A stretch of DNA of 64,000 nucleotides, taken from contig JADJHL010000008.1 in the NCBI GenBank assembly GCA_016707585.1, positions 744,001 through 808,000 of the forward strand, given 5' to 3'. The stretch's first letter is position 1. Each line of letters opens with the position of its first letter. Under the pieces are notes generated by a model. That model searched no databases, was not told the DNA's origin, and was given only the letters and a program-made list of their open reading frames with translations. A program made the position numbers and the translations under genes. Positions 51,573-60,966 of the stretch are shown one piece after another. This DNA comes from Ignavibacteriales bacterium. Lineage in GTDB: Bacteria; Bacteroidota; Ignavibacteria; Ignavibacteriales; Ignavibacteriaceae.

Positions 51573-53939
51573 ATGAAAAATCTAACCACCATATTTTTAG
51601 CATTTATCCTCACTATCACAATCTTTTCTCAATCCATTCCGCCTAAACGAGAGTTACGAGCTGCATGGGTTGCTACAGTTACAAACCTTGACTGGCCAAG
51701 TTCCAACAACTTAACTACGGCTCAGCAGAAGCAGGAATTAATTTCATTACTAGATGAATTAAAACGTGATGGAATAAATACTGTTATCTTTCAAGTTAGA
51801 TCAGAATGTGATGCAATGTATAGTTCTTCATTTGATCCGTGGTCTTATTGGTTAACCGGCTCTCAAGGTACTGCTCCATTCCCTTATTATGATCCTCTTG
51901 AATTTGTAATTGAAGAAGCACATAACAGAGGAATGGAATTACATGCTTGGTTTAATCCTTATCGTGCTGAAAGAACTGTTGATAATTATTCAAATGCCCC
52001 AAATCATGTTACCATTCTGCATCCAGAATGGGTTATTCAAATATCAACCTTTAAATTTCTTGATCCAGGTCTTCCGATGGTGCGTGACTATGTAACTTCT
52101 GTTATTTACGATATTGTTAGTAGATATGATGTTGATGGAATTCATGCAGACGATTATTTTTATCCATATCCACCAAATCAAATTACAAATCAGGATGCAC
52201 AAACATTTGCAAATTATCCGCGTGGATTTTCTAATTTAGCTGATTGGAGAAGAGATAATGTGAATTTATTAATTGCTCAGGTTAATGATACAATTCAATC
52301 GGTAAAACCTCATATTAAATTTGGTATGAGTCCATTTGGAATATGGAAAAATGGTGTCCCTTCTGGCATTACTGGACTTTCTGCTTATGATGATATTTAT
52401 TGTGATGCTATTGCCTGGTTACAGGATAAATCAATCGATTACTTAACACCACAACTTTATTGGCCATTTGGCGGCGGGCAAGATTATGCTAAGTTACAAC
52501 CTTGGTGGGCTGATTCAGTCTCTGCAAATGGAAGACACTTTTATCCTGGGCACGCTTATTACAGAATACCAAATTGGACAAGCTCAAGCGAAATGCCAAG
52601 ACAAATAAGACTTGATAGAACTAATCCCAAAGTACAAGGTAGTGTTTTTTTTAGAGCCAAAAATTTTCCAGAAAATCCTAAAGGTGTTACCGATTCTTTA
52701 AGGAATGATCTTTACAGGTATATTTCAATTCTACCAACAATGAATTGGAAAGATATTATTACACCAAATCCACCACAGAATTTAAGATTTGAAAGATTAG
52801 CAAACGGGCAGGGAGGATTGTTGTGGGATTTACCACAAACAGCAAGTGATGGAGATAGTGCTTCTCGTTATGTAGTATACAGGTTTGATCATCAAAATGT
52901 TATACCTGATGAATTAGAAAACTCTGCAAACATTTTAGATGTGGAAGGATCTCGTGAAAATATTCCGGGTGAACCGCCAACTCCAACAGGACCATTTTAT
53001 TTTGTTGTAACTTCTTTAGACAGAAACTATAACGAAAGTTTAATGAGCAATGTTTTACAAGTTAACCCACCACCTGTTCCAATTTTAGCTTTACCACTAA
53101 ACAATAGTATTAATCTTGAAGATACTATTACCTTAAAATGGAATTACCCGAATCTTGCGTCATCATATCATTTACAGATTTCTAAAGTTTCTACATTTGA
53201 TTCTTTAATTGTATATGATGTTAGTTCTATATCAGATACAATAAAAATTGTTACAGGATTGGAAGGCCAAACAAAATATTATTGGAGAGTTAATTGTACA
53301 AACGCTGGTGGCACAAGCAATTTTTCAACTGCTTTTAATTTTACAACTGGTTTCCCAACAACACCGCAACTTGCTTATCCTTTAAACAATACTGGCAGCA
53401 TTCCAATTGATACAATTCTTTATTGGAATCCATCGGTTGCAACAGTGTCGTATGATTTGAAGTTAGCACGCAGCGCAGATTTTATTTCTAGTTCAATTGT
53501 GATTGATACAACAGGGCTTGTTGATACAAGCTTTGCAGTTAATAACCTACTTTATAGCACATTTTATTTTTGGAAAGTAAAAGCAAACAATTCTTTCGGC
53601 TCAAGTAATTGGTCTCAAGCCTGGAGATTTAAGACTACAAATCCAACAGATGTTGATGACATAGAGTTTTTGCCCGAAGTATATTCAATCGAACAAAATT
53701 ACCCTAATCCATTTAATGCAACTACAAATTTTGTTTTTAGAATTTCTGATGAAGGGTTAACCACTCTTAAAATCTATAACTTACTTGGTCAGGAAATTGC
53801 TACTGTTGTAAATGATAATCTTTTACCCGGAATTTATCATTTTACGTTTGATGCTTCAAGTATAACAAGTGGAGTTTATTTCTATCGCATAAGAGTTAAT
53901 GATTTTTCTGCATCCAAAAAGATGATACTTTTAAAATAA
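51573..53939 (+). CDS. T9SS-secreted GHL10 (family 10-like, DigH/YngK-type) glycoside hydrolase
   Basis: About 788 residues from the ATG at 51573, which begins a signal peptide (MKNLTTIFLAFILTITIFSQ); the upstream ATG at 51537 is not supported. Residues about 20-385 match the GHL10 (PF02638/DUF187) TIM-barrel: RELRAAWVATVTNLDWPSS, TVIFQVRSECDAMYSS, LHAWFNPYRAERT, VDGIHADDYFYPYPP with the acidic catalytic region, and FGMSPFGIWKNG. E. coli DigH of this family cleaves denuded peptidoglycan glycans. Two or three Fn3-like modules (about 395-690) and a T9SS sorting domain (NYPNPFNATTNF near residue 708, KKMILLK) follow. It may therefore trim amidase-treated glycan outside the cell. A terminator follows at 53981. 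Confidence 0.88.
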   Translation: MKNLTTIFLAFILTITIFSQSIPPKRELRAAWVATVTNLDWPSSNNLTTAQQKQELISLLDELKRDGINTVIFQVRSECDAMYSSSFDPWSYWLTGSQGTAPFPYYDPLEFVIEEAHNRGMELHAWFNPYRAERTVDNYSNAPNHVTILHPEWVIQISTFKFLDPGLPMVRDYVTSVIYDIVSRYDVDGIHADDYFYPYPPNQITNQDAQTFANYPRGFSNLADWRRDNVNLLIAQVNDTIQSVKPHIKFGMSPFGIWKNGVPSGITGLSAYDDIYCDAIAWLQDKSIDYLTPQLYWPFGGGQDYAKLQPWWADSVSANGRHFYPGHAYYRIPNWTSSSEMPRQIRLDRTNPKVQGSVFFRAKNFPENPKGVTDSLRNDLYRYISILPTMNWKDIITPNPPQNLRFERLANGQGGLLWDLPQTASDGDSASRYVVYRFDHQNVIPDELENSANILDVEGSRENIPGEPPTPTGPFYFVVTSLDRNYNESLMSNVLQVNPPPVPILALPLNNSINLEDTITLKWNYPNLASSYHLQISKVSTFDSLIVYDVSSISDTIKIVTGLEGQTKYYWRVNCTNAGGTSNFSTAFNFTTGFPTTPQLAYPLNNTGSIPIDTILYWNPSVATVSYDLKLARSADFISSSIVIDTTGLVDTSFAVNNLLYSTFYFWKVKANNSFGSSNWSQAWRFKTTNPTDVDDIEFLPEVYSIEQNYPNPFNATTNFVFRISDEGLTTLKIYNLLGQEIATVVNDNLLPGIYHFTFDASSITSGVYFYRIRVNDFSASKKMILLK

Positions 53940-53980
53940 TTATTTGATATACCAAAAATATTTTTGTTAGATAAAATATT

Positions 53981-54036
53981 CATCACAGGTTTTAGATTTT
54001 GTAAAAGAATCTGAGGCCTGTGATGTTTTATTTTTT
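53981..54036 (+). terminator. Terminator after the GHL10 gene
   Basis: CATCACAGG (53981-53989) pairs with CCTGTGATG (54017-54025), with an inner AGATT/AATCT pair, followed by TTTTATTTTTT. Confidence 0.85.
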
Positions 54037-54125
54037 GATTCAAGATTAGATATAATCCTGATGAAATAGAATAACAATCATTTAAACTTCCGTAACTTTT
54101 ATTTAACTAATTTCCAGCAAATAAA

Positions 54126-57107
54126 ATGAATCTAAGATACACTTCACTTTTTGCACTCCTTATACTGCTTTTAAGTAGCTGCTCACCTGTAGAAGAAATT
54201 ACTGTGGATAAAAAAATCCAGACGGTAAAAAAATCTGTTACAGAAAAAATTGATTCATTAAAAAATTCATTAAATTTTCCCAAAAGTGCCAAACTGGAAA
54301 AATCTATAATTGATACCTCTGAAAAAAAAGTCATACTTCAATTCAGTCGTGAATTATCGTTTATTCCATTTCGTAGTTCAAATGTTGATAGCATTTATAA
54401 AAGTGTAAAAGCACTTTACGGATTTGAGTTTGATGATTACGATTTTTCAGTTCAAACAATGGGATTTCCGATTGAGGAATTAATTCCTAATAACTTTAGG
54501 AACGATACAACGGCAATCGATTTAAATCGTGTACCAAAAATAAATACTAATAAAACTCCTATTGTTCAAAATGTTAGTAAAAAATATAAAATATCTAAAG
54601 GATTGGATGGAAGAAATATTTTGTTGTGGCATAGTCACGGCTGGTATTACAACAATAATGAAAAAAGATGGATGTGGCAGCGTGCAAGATTATTTCAGAC
54701 GGTAGAAGATTTAGGTCCGCTTGCATTTACAATCCCATACATAATCCCTATGCTTGAAAATGCAGGAGCAAATGTATTTGTCCCCAGAGAAAGAGATAAA
54801 CAATTAAATGAAATTGTTGTAGATAATGATTATCTAAACAAAGAATCTTATCTGGAAAAATCCTTTAATGATAAAACATTTTGGAAAACATCTGATCTAC
54901 CTGGATTTGGTTTAAAGAAACTAATAATAAAAGAAAATGAAAATCCATTTAAACTCGGCACCACCAGAGTTACAACTTCTATGATAAATCCACTTGCCAC
55001 TGTTTCCTGGTTACCAGATTTTACTGAAGATGGAGAATATGCAGTTTATATTTCATACTCATCACATCTTAATGGAATAACTGATGCGCATTACAAAGTT
55101 ATTCATAATGGAGGTGAAACTGAGTTTTTAGTAAATCAAAAAATTGGTGGAAGCACCTGGATTTATCTTGGTACTTTTAATTTTGATAAAGGGAATAAAA
55201 ATTCGCAAGGCGTTGTTCTATCAAACCAAAGTAAAGATGCAGATAAAATTGTTTCTGCTGATGCAGTGCGTTTTGGCGGAGGAATGGGAATTGTTGAACG
55301 CGAAGGAATTATTAGTGGCAGACCAAAATTTGCAGAAGGTTCTCGTTATTGGTTACAGTATGCTGGTATGCCTGATACATTAACATTCAGTTTAAATAAT
55401 AATAAAGATGATTATAAAGATGATTACCAATCTCGTGGTGAGTATGGAAATTATCTATATGGAAATCCATTTGGACCAAGTAAAAATAGAAAAGAAACCG
55501 GATTAGGAATTCCAGTTGATCTTTCACTGGCATTTCACACAGATGCAGGAATTACAAAGAACGATACTGCAATTGGAACTTTAATGATTTATAGTATTTC
55601 TAGTATTGACTCACAAAAAATATTTCCTGATGGAGTAAGCAGAATTGCAAACAGAGATTTAGCAGATGTAGTTCAAACACAAATTGTTGATGACATTAAA
55701 CTCAAATATGATTCAACGTGGACAAGAAGACAGCTAATGAACGCAATGTATAGTGAAGCCGCACGACCAAATTTTCCATCAATATTATTAGAACTTTTAT
55801 CGCATCAAAATTACTATGAAATGAAATTTGCACTTGATCCTTTATTTAGATTTGATGTTTCAAGATCGATTTATAAAGGAATGCTAAAATATTTATCAGT
55901 GCAAAATAGTTTTGATTATGTTGTTCAGCCATTACCACCTAATAATTTTAGTGCTGAATTAAATACTAAAGGTGAAGTTGAGTTAAATTGGGAACCGCAA
56001 CCGGATATAATAGAACCAACAGCTACCGCAGATAAGTATATTCTTTACACAAGAATTAATGACGGTGGATTTGATAATGGAAGATTAGTAGAATCAAATA
56101 AAACTGTTATAAGTGACATAAAAGAAAACTTTATTTACAGTTATAAAATAACAGCAGTTAATAATGGTGGAGAGAGTTTTCCAACGGAAATACTATCTGT
56201 TTGTTGGAATAAAAAATCACCAAACCCAATATTAGTAGTAAATGGTTTTGATAGAGTCTCTGCTCCTGCGTCATTTGATTCGCCTGAGTTTTCTGGATTT
56301 GTAAATTTTGTTGATGAGGGAGTCCCGGATAAATATGAGCTTGGATATACAGGAACGCAATTTAATTTTAATCCAAACGCAAAATGGGAAACTGATGATA
56401 ATCCTGGACATGGCGCAAGTCATTCGGATTATGAATCGAAAGAAATAGCTGGCAACACTTTTGATTTTGCATATGTTCATGGAAAAGCTATAAAAGAAAA
56501 TGGTTATTCATTTTGCTCAGTAAGTGATGAAACTGTTATGAACGGTAAAGTTAATCTTGAAAAATATAATGTTGTGGATTTTATTTTTGGTGAAGAAAAG
56601 AAAACTACTACTCCAAAGTATAAAGAGAAGATTAACTTTGAAGTTTTCCCAATCAGCTTAAGAGAAAAGATAGCAGCTTATTTAAATGGTGGAGGAAAAA
56701 TATTTTTAAGCGGCTCTTATATTGGATCAGATTTGTATTCTGATAAAGACAGCAGCGGAATTCGTTTTGCAAATGAAGTACTTAAATATAAACTTAAAAC
56801 TGACCATGCAGTTAAAACTGGAAATGTGTTTTCTGTAAATGAAAATTTCTTATCATCAAAAACTAACCTTGAGTTTAATACTTCATTTAATGATTCAATC
56901 TATAAAGTAGAAGCTCCAGATGAGTTGGGGAATGTAAAAGATAGTGAAGTACTTTTAAGATATGGTGAAAATAATTTTAGTTCGGCAATTGGTTACAAAG
57001 GGAAATATGGAGTTGTTGCTTTTGGTTTTCCATTTGAAACAATTCTTGGAGAAAAGCAAAGAACTTTATTGATGAAATCTGTTTTGAATTATTTAGAAGT
57101 AAAGTAA
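54126..57107 (+). CDS. N-acetylmuramoyl-L-alanine amidase lipoprotein with golvesin-like insert and GATase-like C-terminal domain
   Basis: 993 residues; lipobox Cys in LLILLLSSCSPVEE. An amidase_3 fold is split: the first part holds LLWHSHGWYYNN (first zinc His, near residue 169), then PYIIPMLENAGANVFVPRERD. A golvesin/Xly CBM-like domain is inserted at about 285-390 (PDFTEDGEYAVYISYSS, KIVSADAVRFGGGMG). The amidase resumes with DLSLAFHTDAG (second His, about 470) and FPSILLELLSHQNYYEM (catalytic Glu, about 555). Fn3-like about 605-690. The C-terminal about 290 residues (PILVVNGFDRVS, AYLNGGGKIFLSGSYIG, VAFGFPFETI) match the end of the NlpC/P60 protein at 34270. It is a surface or periplasmic lipoprotein, not a T9SS cargo, and would cut peptides from MurNAc. 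Confidence 0.86.
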   Translation: MNLRYTSLFALLILLLSSCSPVEEITVDKKIQTVKKSVTEKIDSLKNSLNFPKSAKLEKSIIDTSEKKVILQFSRELSFIPFRSSNVDSIYKSVKALYGFEFDDYDFSVQTMGFPIEELIPNNFRNDTTAIDLNRVPKINTNKTPIVQNVSKKYKISKGLDGRNILLWHSHGWYYNNNEKRWMWQRARLFQTVEDLGPLAFTIPYIIPMLENAGANVFVPRERDKQLNEIVVDNDYLNKESYLEKSFNDKTFWKTSDLPGFGLKKLIIKENENPFKLGTTRVTTSMINPLATVSWLPDFTEDGEYAVYISYSSHLNGITDAHYKVIHNGGETEFLVNQKIGGSTWIYLGTFNFDKGNKNSQGVVLSNQSKDADKIVSADAVRFGGGMGIVEREGIISGRPKFAEGSRYWLQYAGMPDTLTFSLNNNKDDYKDDYQSRGEYGNYLYGNPFGPSKNRKETGLGIPVDLSLAFHTDAGITKNDTAIGTLMIYSISSIDSQKIFPDGVSRIANRDLADVVQTQIVDDIKLKYDSTWTRRQLMNAMYSEAARPNFPSILLELLSHQNYYEMKFALDPLFRFDVSRSIYKGMLKYLSVQNSFDYVVQPLPPNNFSAELNTKGEVELNWEPQPDIIEPTATADKYILYTRINDGGFDNGRLVESNKTVISDIKENFIYSYKITAVNNGGESFPTEILSVCWNKKSPNPILVVNGFDRVSAPASFDSPEFSGFVNFVDEGVPDKYELGYTGTQFNFNPNAKWETDDNPGHGASHSDYESKEIAGNTFDFAYVHGKAIKENGYSFCSVSDETVMNGKVNLEKYNVVDFIFGEEKKTTTPKYKEKINFEVFPISLREKIAAYLNGGGKIFLSGSYIGSDLYSDKDSSGIRFANEVLKYKLKTDHAVKTGNVFSVNENFLSSKTNLEFNTSFNDSIYKVEAPDELGNVKDSEVLLRYGENNFSSAIGYKGKYGVVAFGFPFETILGEKQRTLLMKSVLNYLEVK

Positions 57108-57116
57108 ATGGATTTG

Positions 57117-57183
57117 TCATTCCCACGGAAGTGGGAATCTATTTTAATAAATGTACTAGATTCCCGCATTTGCGGGAATGACA
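57117..57183. repeat. Double-hairpin extragenic repeat (GTCATTCCC type)
   Basis: Outer stem GTCATTCCC (57117-57125)/GGGAATGAC (57175-57183) encloses two hairpins, TTCCCAC...GTGGGAA (57121-57138) and ATTCCCGC...GCGGGAAT (57161-57180). It can fold as a cruciform. It is placed between convergent stops (57107 and 57193). The half-unit at 28061-28081 belongs to the same family. Confidence 0.75.
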
Positions 57184-57192
57184 CTAAGTAAT

Positions 57193-58323
57193 TTAACTCT
57201 TCAATCCAATTCCTGGATATTCTGTTAATGTAACTTTACCATCAACAACTTTCATCCCTTCATAAGGATCATTCTTAATTAATAATGCACCATCAAGATC
57301 AGCCCAATCAACCATAGGTGAAAGTTGAGATGCAGCAGAAATCGCACAACTTGTTTCTGTCATACAACCGATCATAACTTTCATATTTAATGAACGTGCT
57401 AGATTTAACATTTTATTTGCTTCACGCATTCCAGTACATTTCATTAATTTTATAACTACACCTGAATAGACATCTTTCATCTTTATCAAATCAGATAATC
57501 TTTGTATTGATTCATCTCCAAGAATCGGTAATGGAGAATTTTGTGTTAACCAGGCATTTTCATCAACCATTTCTTTTGGCATTGGTTGTTCAACGTACAA
57601 AACATTTTTTTCACTTAACCAATTAATCATATCCATTGCATATTGTTTGTCTTTCCAACCTTGGTTTGCGTCTGCAGTTAATGGAACATCCGTAACTGAA
57701 CGGATTGTTTCGATCATCTCTTTATCATTACCTTTTCCCAGTTTAACTTTTAACAACTTAAACTCTGATGCTTCTTTTACTTTCTGTCTAACAACATCAG
57801 GAGTATCAATTCCAATTGTAAAAGTTGTGTTTGGAGTTGCAGTTTTATCATAGCCCCAGATTTTATACCATGGTTGTTTCATCAACTTTCCAACAAGATC
57901 ATGCAAAGCAATATCAACCGAAGCTTTTGCGGCCGTATTTTTCTCAGCAATTGAATCTACGTAATCTAAAATCTTTTCGATTTCAAATGGATCATTAAAT
58001 TGTTCAAGATTTACTTTTGATAAAAATGCCGTTGCAGTTTCTTGTGATTCGCCTAAATATGGCGGCATTGATGCTTCACCATAACCTTTTATTCCTTCAT
58101 ACTCAATTTCTGTTAGCATCACGGGAGTAGTAGTTCTAGAGCTTACAGCAACAGTAAATACATGTTTTAATTCAAGTGTATAAGGTTTAAAAGTAAATTT
58201 CATTTTAGAGCCTTTAGATTTGATTATACTTTTTGCAAAAAATGAAGCTGGAAAAGCAGATGCAATTGAACCAGCAGCAATAATTCCACTTGTCTTTAAA
58301 AAATCTTTTCTATTTTGTTTCAT
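57193..58323 (-). CDS. L-Ala-D/L-Glu (dipeptide) epimerase with an N-terminal export signal
   Basis: 376 residues. Enolase-superfamily motifs of the muconate-lactonising branch: KLLKVKLGKGND (K-x-K base), LTADANQGW, LYVEQPMP, PILGDESI (the three metal ligands D, E, D) and VVIKLMKCTGM (second base Lys). The C-terminal DLDG matches the D-x-D motif that dipeptide epimerases use to hold the substrate amino group. It would convert L-Ala-D-Glu from murein into L-Ala-L-Glu. Unusually, about 40 residues precede the enzyme fold (NRKDFLKTSGIIAAGSIASA, a Tat-like signal with RK in place of RR), and an internal Met at about residue 41 starts the fold. Export to the periplasm is likely. Confidence 0.9.
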   Translation of the reverse strand: MKQNRKDFLKTSGIIAAGSIASAFPASFFAKSIIKSKGSKMKFTFKPYTLELKHVFTVAVSSRTTTPVMLTEIEYEGIKGYGEASMPPYLGESQETATAFLSKVNLEQFNDPFEIEKILDYVDSIAEKNTAAKASVDIALHDLVGKLMKQPWYKIWGYDKTATPNTTFTIGIDTPDVVRQKVKEASEFKLLKVKLGKGNDKEMIETIRSVTDVPLTADANQGWKDKQYAMDMINWLSEKNVLYVEQPMPKEMVDENAWLTQNSPLPILGDESIQRLSDLIKMKDVYSGVVIKLMKCTGMREANKMLNLARSLNMKVMIGCMTETSCAISAASQLSPMVDWADLDGALLIKNDPYEGMKVVDGKVTLTEYPGIGLKS

Positions 58324-58353
58324 AATAAGTCCTACAAAAATTTACGATATTTA

Positions 58354-58450
58354 AACAGATTTCAATCTGTTACAAACTTGGCATTATCATAAATAAAAAC
58401 AGACAAAAATCTGTTTTACGAATTCTTTCACTCTCCCTATAAGGGAGAGT
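58354..58450. repeat. Cluster of small palindromes (AACAGATT / ACTCTCCC types)
   Basis: AACAGATTTCAATCTGTT (58354-58371), AACAGA...TCTGTT (58398-58415) and ACTCTCCCTATAAGGGAGAGT (58430-58450) follow each other between the epimerase start and the NagB-fusion stop. The last is a near-perfect palindrome of an extragenic type found in several phyla. Confidence 0.6.
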
Positions 58451-58465
58451 AGGAGAGAGGCTTCC

Positions 58466-60799
58466 CTAATAATTTTCAGTTGCTTTTCTCAGTTCAGATG
58501 AATGAGCATAAAATTCTTGCAAAGTTAATTCTTTTAGATAAACCATCCCATATGCAGCTTGAACTCTTGGATAAGGATGTTTAAGAAAATAATCCTTACC
58601 TAAACATAATCTTATTGTTTGATACTGTTCAACCTGAATTCTTTGAGCTAATCGAGAAAATGGTCCATCATATTCCCAGCTTGGAAAACTTGCTGCGCGT
58701 TGAGATCCATAACTATTAAGAAAAGTGTTTTCCATAATTGCCATCGAGTTTAAACTAACCGGAATGAAAACATTTGCCTCTGCAGGATGGAATCGATACC
58801 AAACATTTCTATAACCCCAAACTTTAATGTCGCTTATTCCAGTTTCAGCCTCATAAAGTTTTAAAGCTTCAGCAGTTGCTTGTAACACTTTGTAATGCGT
58901 ATCAGGTCCGCTTCCTTCAGGATCAAGAGCAACTGAAACAATTGTTGGTTTTATTTTTTTTAACAAATTTAAAATCGGAATTACATCCCTATCCATTTCA
59001 GGATTTTCAGTAAAAATATCACCTTGATAAAATCCAAGTCTCATATGAGAAACAAAACTTGTATTAAATCCAAAGAAAGCCCAAACTAATTCTTCTTCCC
59101 ATTCACGCATCATACCCTTTAATTTTTGTACGTGCGGAATGTCTTTTTTGCCAGGATATTGTGTTTTAAAATAATTTATAAGTTCATCAACTCTATCCTT
59201 TAAGTATGTGATGTTATCCTCTTCATAAATCTCAATCATATTTCTTAGCAATCTTCTTGATACAGCTTCTTTGCGAATTGTTTTGCTATGCTCGGCTAAT
59301 CCATCAAGATAAAGATGTATATCACGATCTTTTCCATCTTTAAATTCAGGATCAAAATATCGTTGTGTAAATCTTGAAGTGAAATCAGATTGTCCCAAAT
59401 AGTACTTCAGATCTTCCAGCAAACCAAGCATATACGAGTTGGTAACTGCTGTAAACCCGCTAGTCATCGTAACAAAATGATGTTGATTACTTGCATCACG
59501 AACCAGATGAGTTATGTAGGGCAAATAACCTAAAGGAATATCATCATGATGCGGACCTGTATGTAAAATAACCTGGTTAGAAATTGGTTTCATTCCAATT
59601 TCAAATCTATCTATAATAGATTTATGAATTTCTTTTCCAATTTGTAGCGGTGATTTTTTTGTTCTTTCTAAAATTAATTTAGTTAGCTTGTTTGAATTGT
59701 AATCATCAACGCTCAAATCGAGTAAAGATTTATTTCTTTCCAAACAAAGGTTTACAACCGCTCTTTCTACCGATGAATCAGAAAGTTCTTTCTCATCAAC
59801 AACATCATGATATCTTCGCTCAACTAATCTAAATGCCGCACCGTTTGTTAGATAGAAGCGAGCATTTGGTAATCGTTGTAAAACCGTTGCTGGATATTTA
59901 TTTGAAATTTCAGTTTGAATGGAATCACGAACAATATTTCCTTTGGCTTCTCCTGCAGCAATAATAATCGCAGTTGAGTCAGGATTGTAAGTAATAGTAT
60001 CGAGTCCAATTGTAATTACTAATCTTTTCTTAGCAACTTCAATTCCACCAAGATCAGTTGCGGCGGCAGATTGAGTTTCATAATTAGTTTGTATCAATCT
60101 TGTTGTTGAGTAATGATCACTGCCCATAACATTAAAACCAATGTGCCCATCAGGACCAATTCCACCAAGAAAAAAACCTATACCGCCTTTATCTCTAATT
60201 TTCTTTTCATAATCTGTGCAAAACTGATCAACAAGTTCAATCGTTTGTTTCTGAAATCTTTCTTGCGTTGTTGAAGCCCAGCGTGTACGAAGTGAAAGAT
60301 CAATATTTTCATCAGGAAAAATTTCTGAAAGTGAAAGATTATTTGGAGTTGGAATTTCATTTATGTTCATCAACAAAGCTTTGTTAAAATCCAAACCCCA
60401 ATTGCTGAAATAATACTTTTGTATATAATAGTAAAAGCTATTATGCTGATGAGAATCGATAGGATAAAACTCGTCAATCTGTACAAACTGTAAACTAAAA
60501 ATATCAGGTTTTATTTTTGGATCGATCTCAACCAAATCTAATTTTTGCTTAACATCATTTGTGTCCCAGTTTTTAAGAAAAAATGCAACCCATTTAATAA
60601 AATGTTCTGGTGTTTTTCCGGTTGGTAAAGAAACTACGCCACCAGGATTTTTTTGAACCCATTCTATAAAACGCAATGCCGTAAGTTTACCAAGTTCAGG
60701 AAAATTTGTAACCTGGATTATTGGAATTTTTTCTGTCGGTTTATATATGAGTTCTTTTTGTGATTGGGAAAGGTAATATTGTTCAACTTTAGATGTCAT
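58466..60799 (-). CDS. Glucosamine-6-phosphate deaminase (NagB-like) fused to a PIG-L/LmbE deacetylase-like domain
   Basis: 777 residues. The first 360 residues are NagB-like: GGVVSLPTGKTPEHF (substrate phosphate loop), FVQIDEFYPIDSHQHNSFYYYIQ (the D-E and H pair), GGIGPDGHIGFN (the catalytic Asp-His region) and later IAAGEAKGNIVRDSIQ. The second half is LmbE/PIG-L-like: ILHTGPHHDDIPLGY keeps the H-x-D-D zinc motif, and DPEGSGPDTHYKVLQA has the distal His. Together they could deacetylate GlcNAc-6-P and deaminate GlcN-6-P to fructose-6-P. I see no nagA in this window. The gene is divergent from murQ, whose product is its substrate, with a 167-base space. Confidence 0.88.
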   Translation of the reverse strand: MTSKVEQYYLSQSQKELIYKPTEKIPIIQVTNFPELGKLTALRFIEWVQKNPGGVVSLPTGKTPEHFIKWVAFFLKNWDTNDVKQKLDLVEIDPKIKPDIFSLQFVQIDEFYPIDSHQHNSFYYYIQKYYFSNWGLDFNKALLMNINEIPTPNNLSLSEIFPDENIDLSLRTRWASTTQERFQKQTIELVDQFCTDYEKKIRDKGGIGFFLGGIGPDGHIGFNVMGSDHYSTTRLIQTNYETQSAAATDLGGIEVAKKRLVITIGLDTITYNPDSTAIIIAAGEAKGNIVRDSIQTEISNKYPATVLQRLPNARFYLTNGAAFRLVERRYHDVVDEKELSDSSVERAVVNLCLERNKSLLDLSVDDYNSNKLTKLILERTKKSPLQIGKEIHKSIIDRFEIGMKPISNQVILHTGPHHDDIPLGYLPYITHLVRDASNQHHFVTMTSGFTAVTNSYMLGLLEDLKYYLGQSDFTSRFTQRYFDPEFKDGKDRDIHLYLDGLAEHSKTIRKEAVSRRLLRNMIEIYEEDNITYLKDRVDELINYFKTQYPGKKDIPHVQKLKGMMREWEEELVWAFFGFNTSFVSHMRLGFYQGDIFTENPEMDRDVIPILNLLKKIKPTIVSVALDPEGSGPDTHYKVLQATAEALKLYEAETGISDIKVWGYRNVWYRFHPAEANVFIPVSLNSMAIMENTFLNSYGSQRAASFPSWEYDGPFSRLAQRIQVEQYQTIRLCLGKDYFLKHPYPRVQAAYGMVYLKELTLQEFYAHSSELRKATENY

Positions 60800-60966
60800 T
60801 TTTCTAAGCGCTTTATAATAAATAAATATTGATTTTACTTACACTAATATAACAAGCCTAAACTAAGAATTAAAGAAAGCTTTTGTCGGAATAACTATCA
60901 TAATTTGATTCTACTTTGTGTAAATTACACACAATAATTTTTGATTTTAACCTTAATAAAAATATT

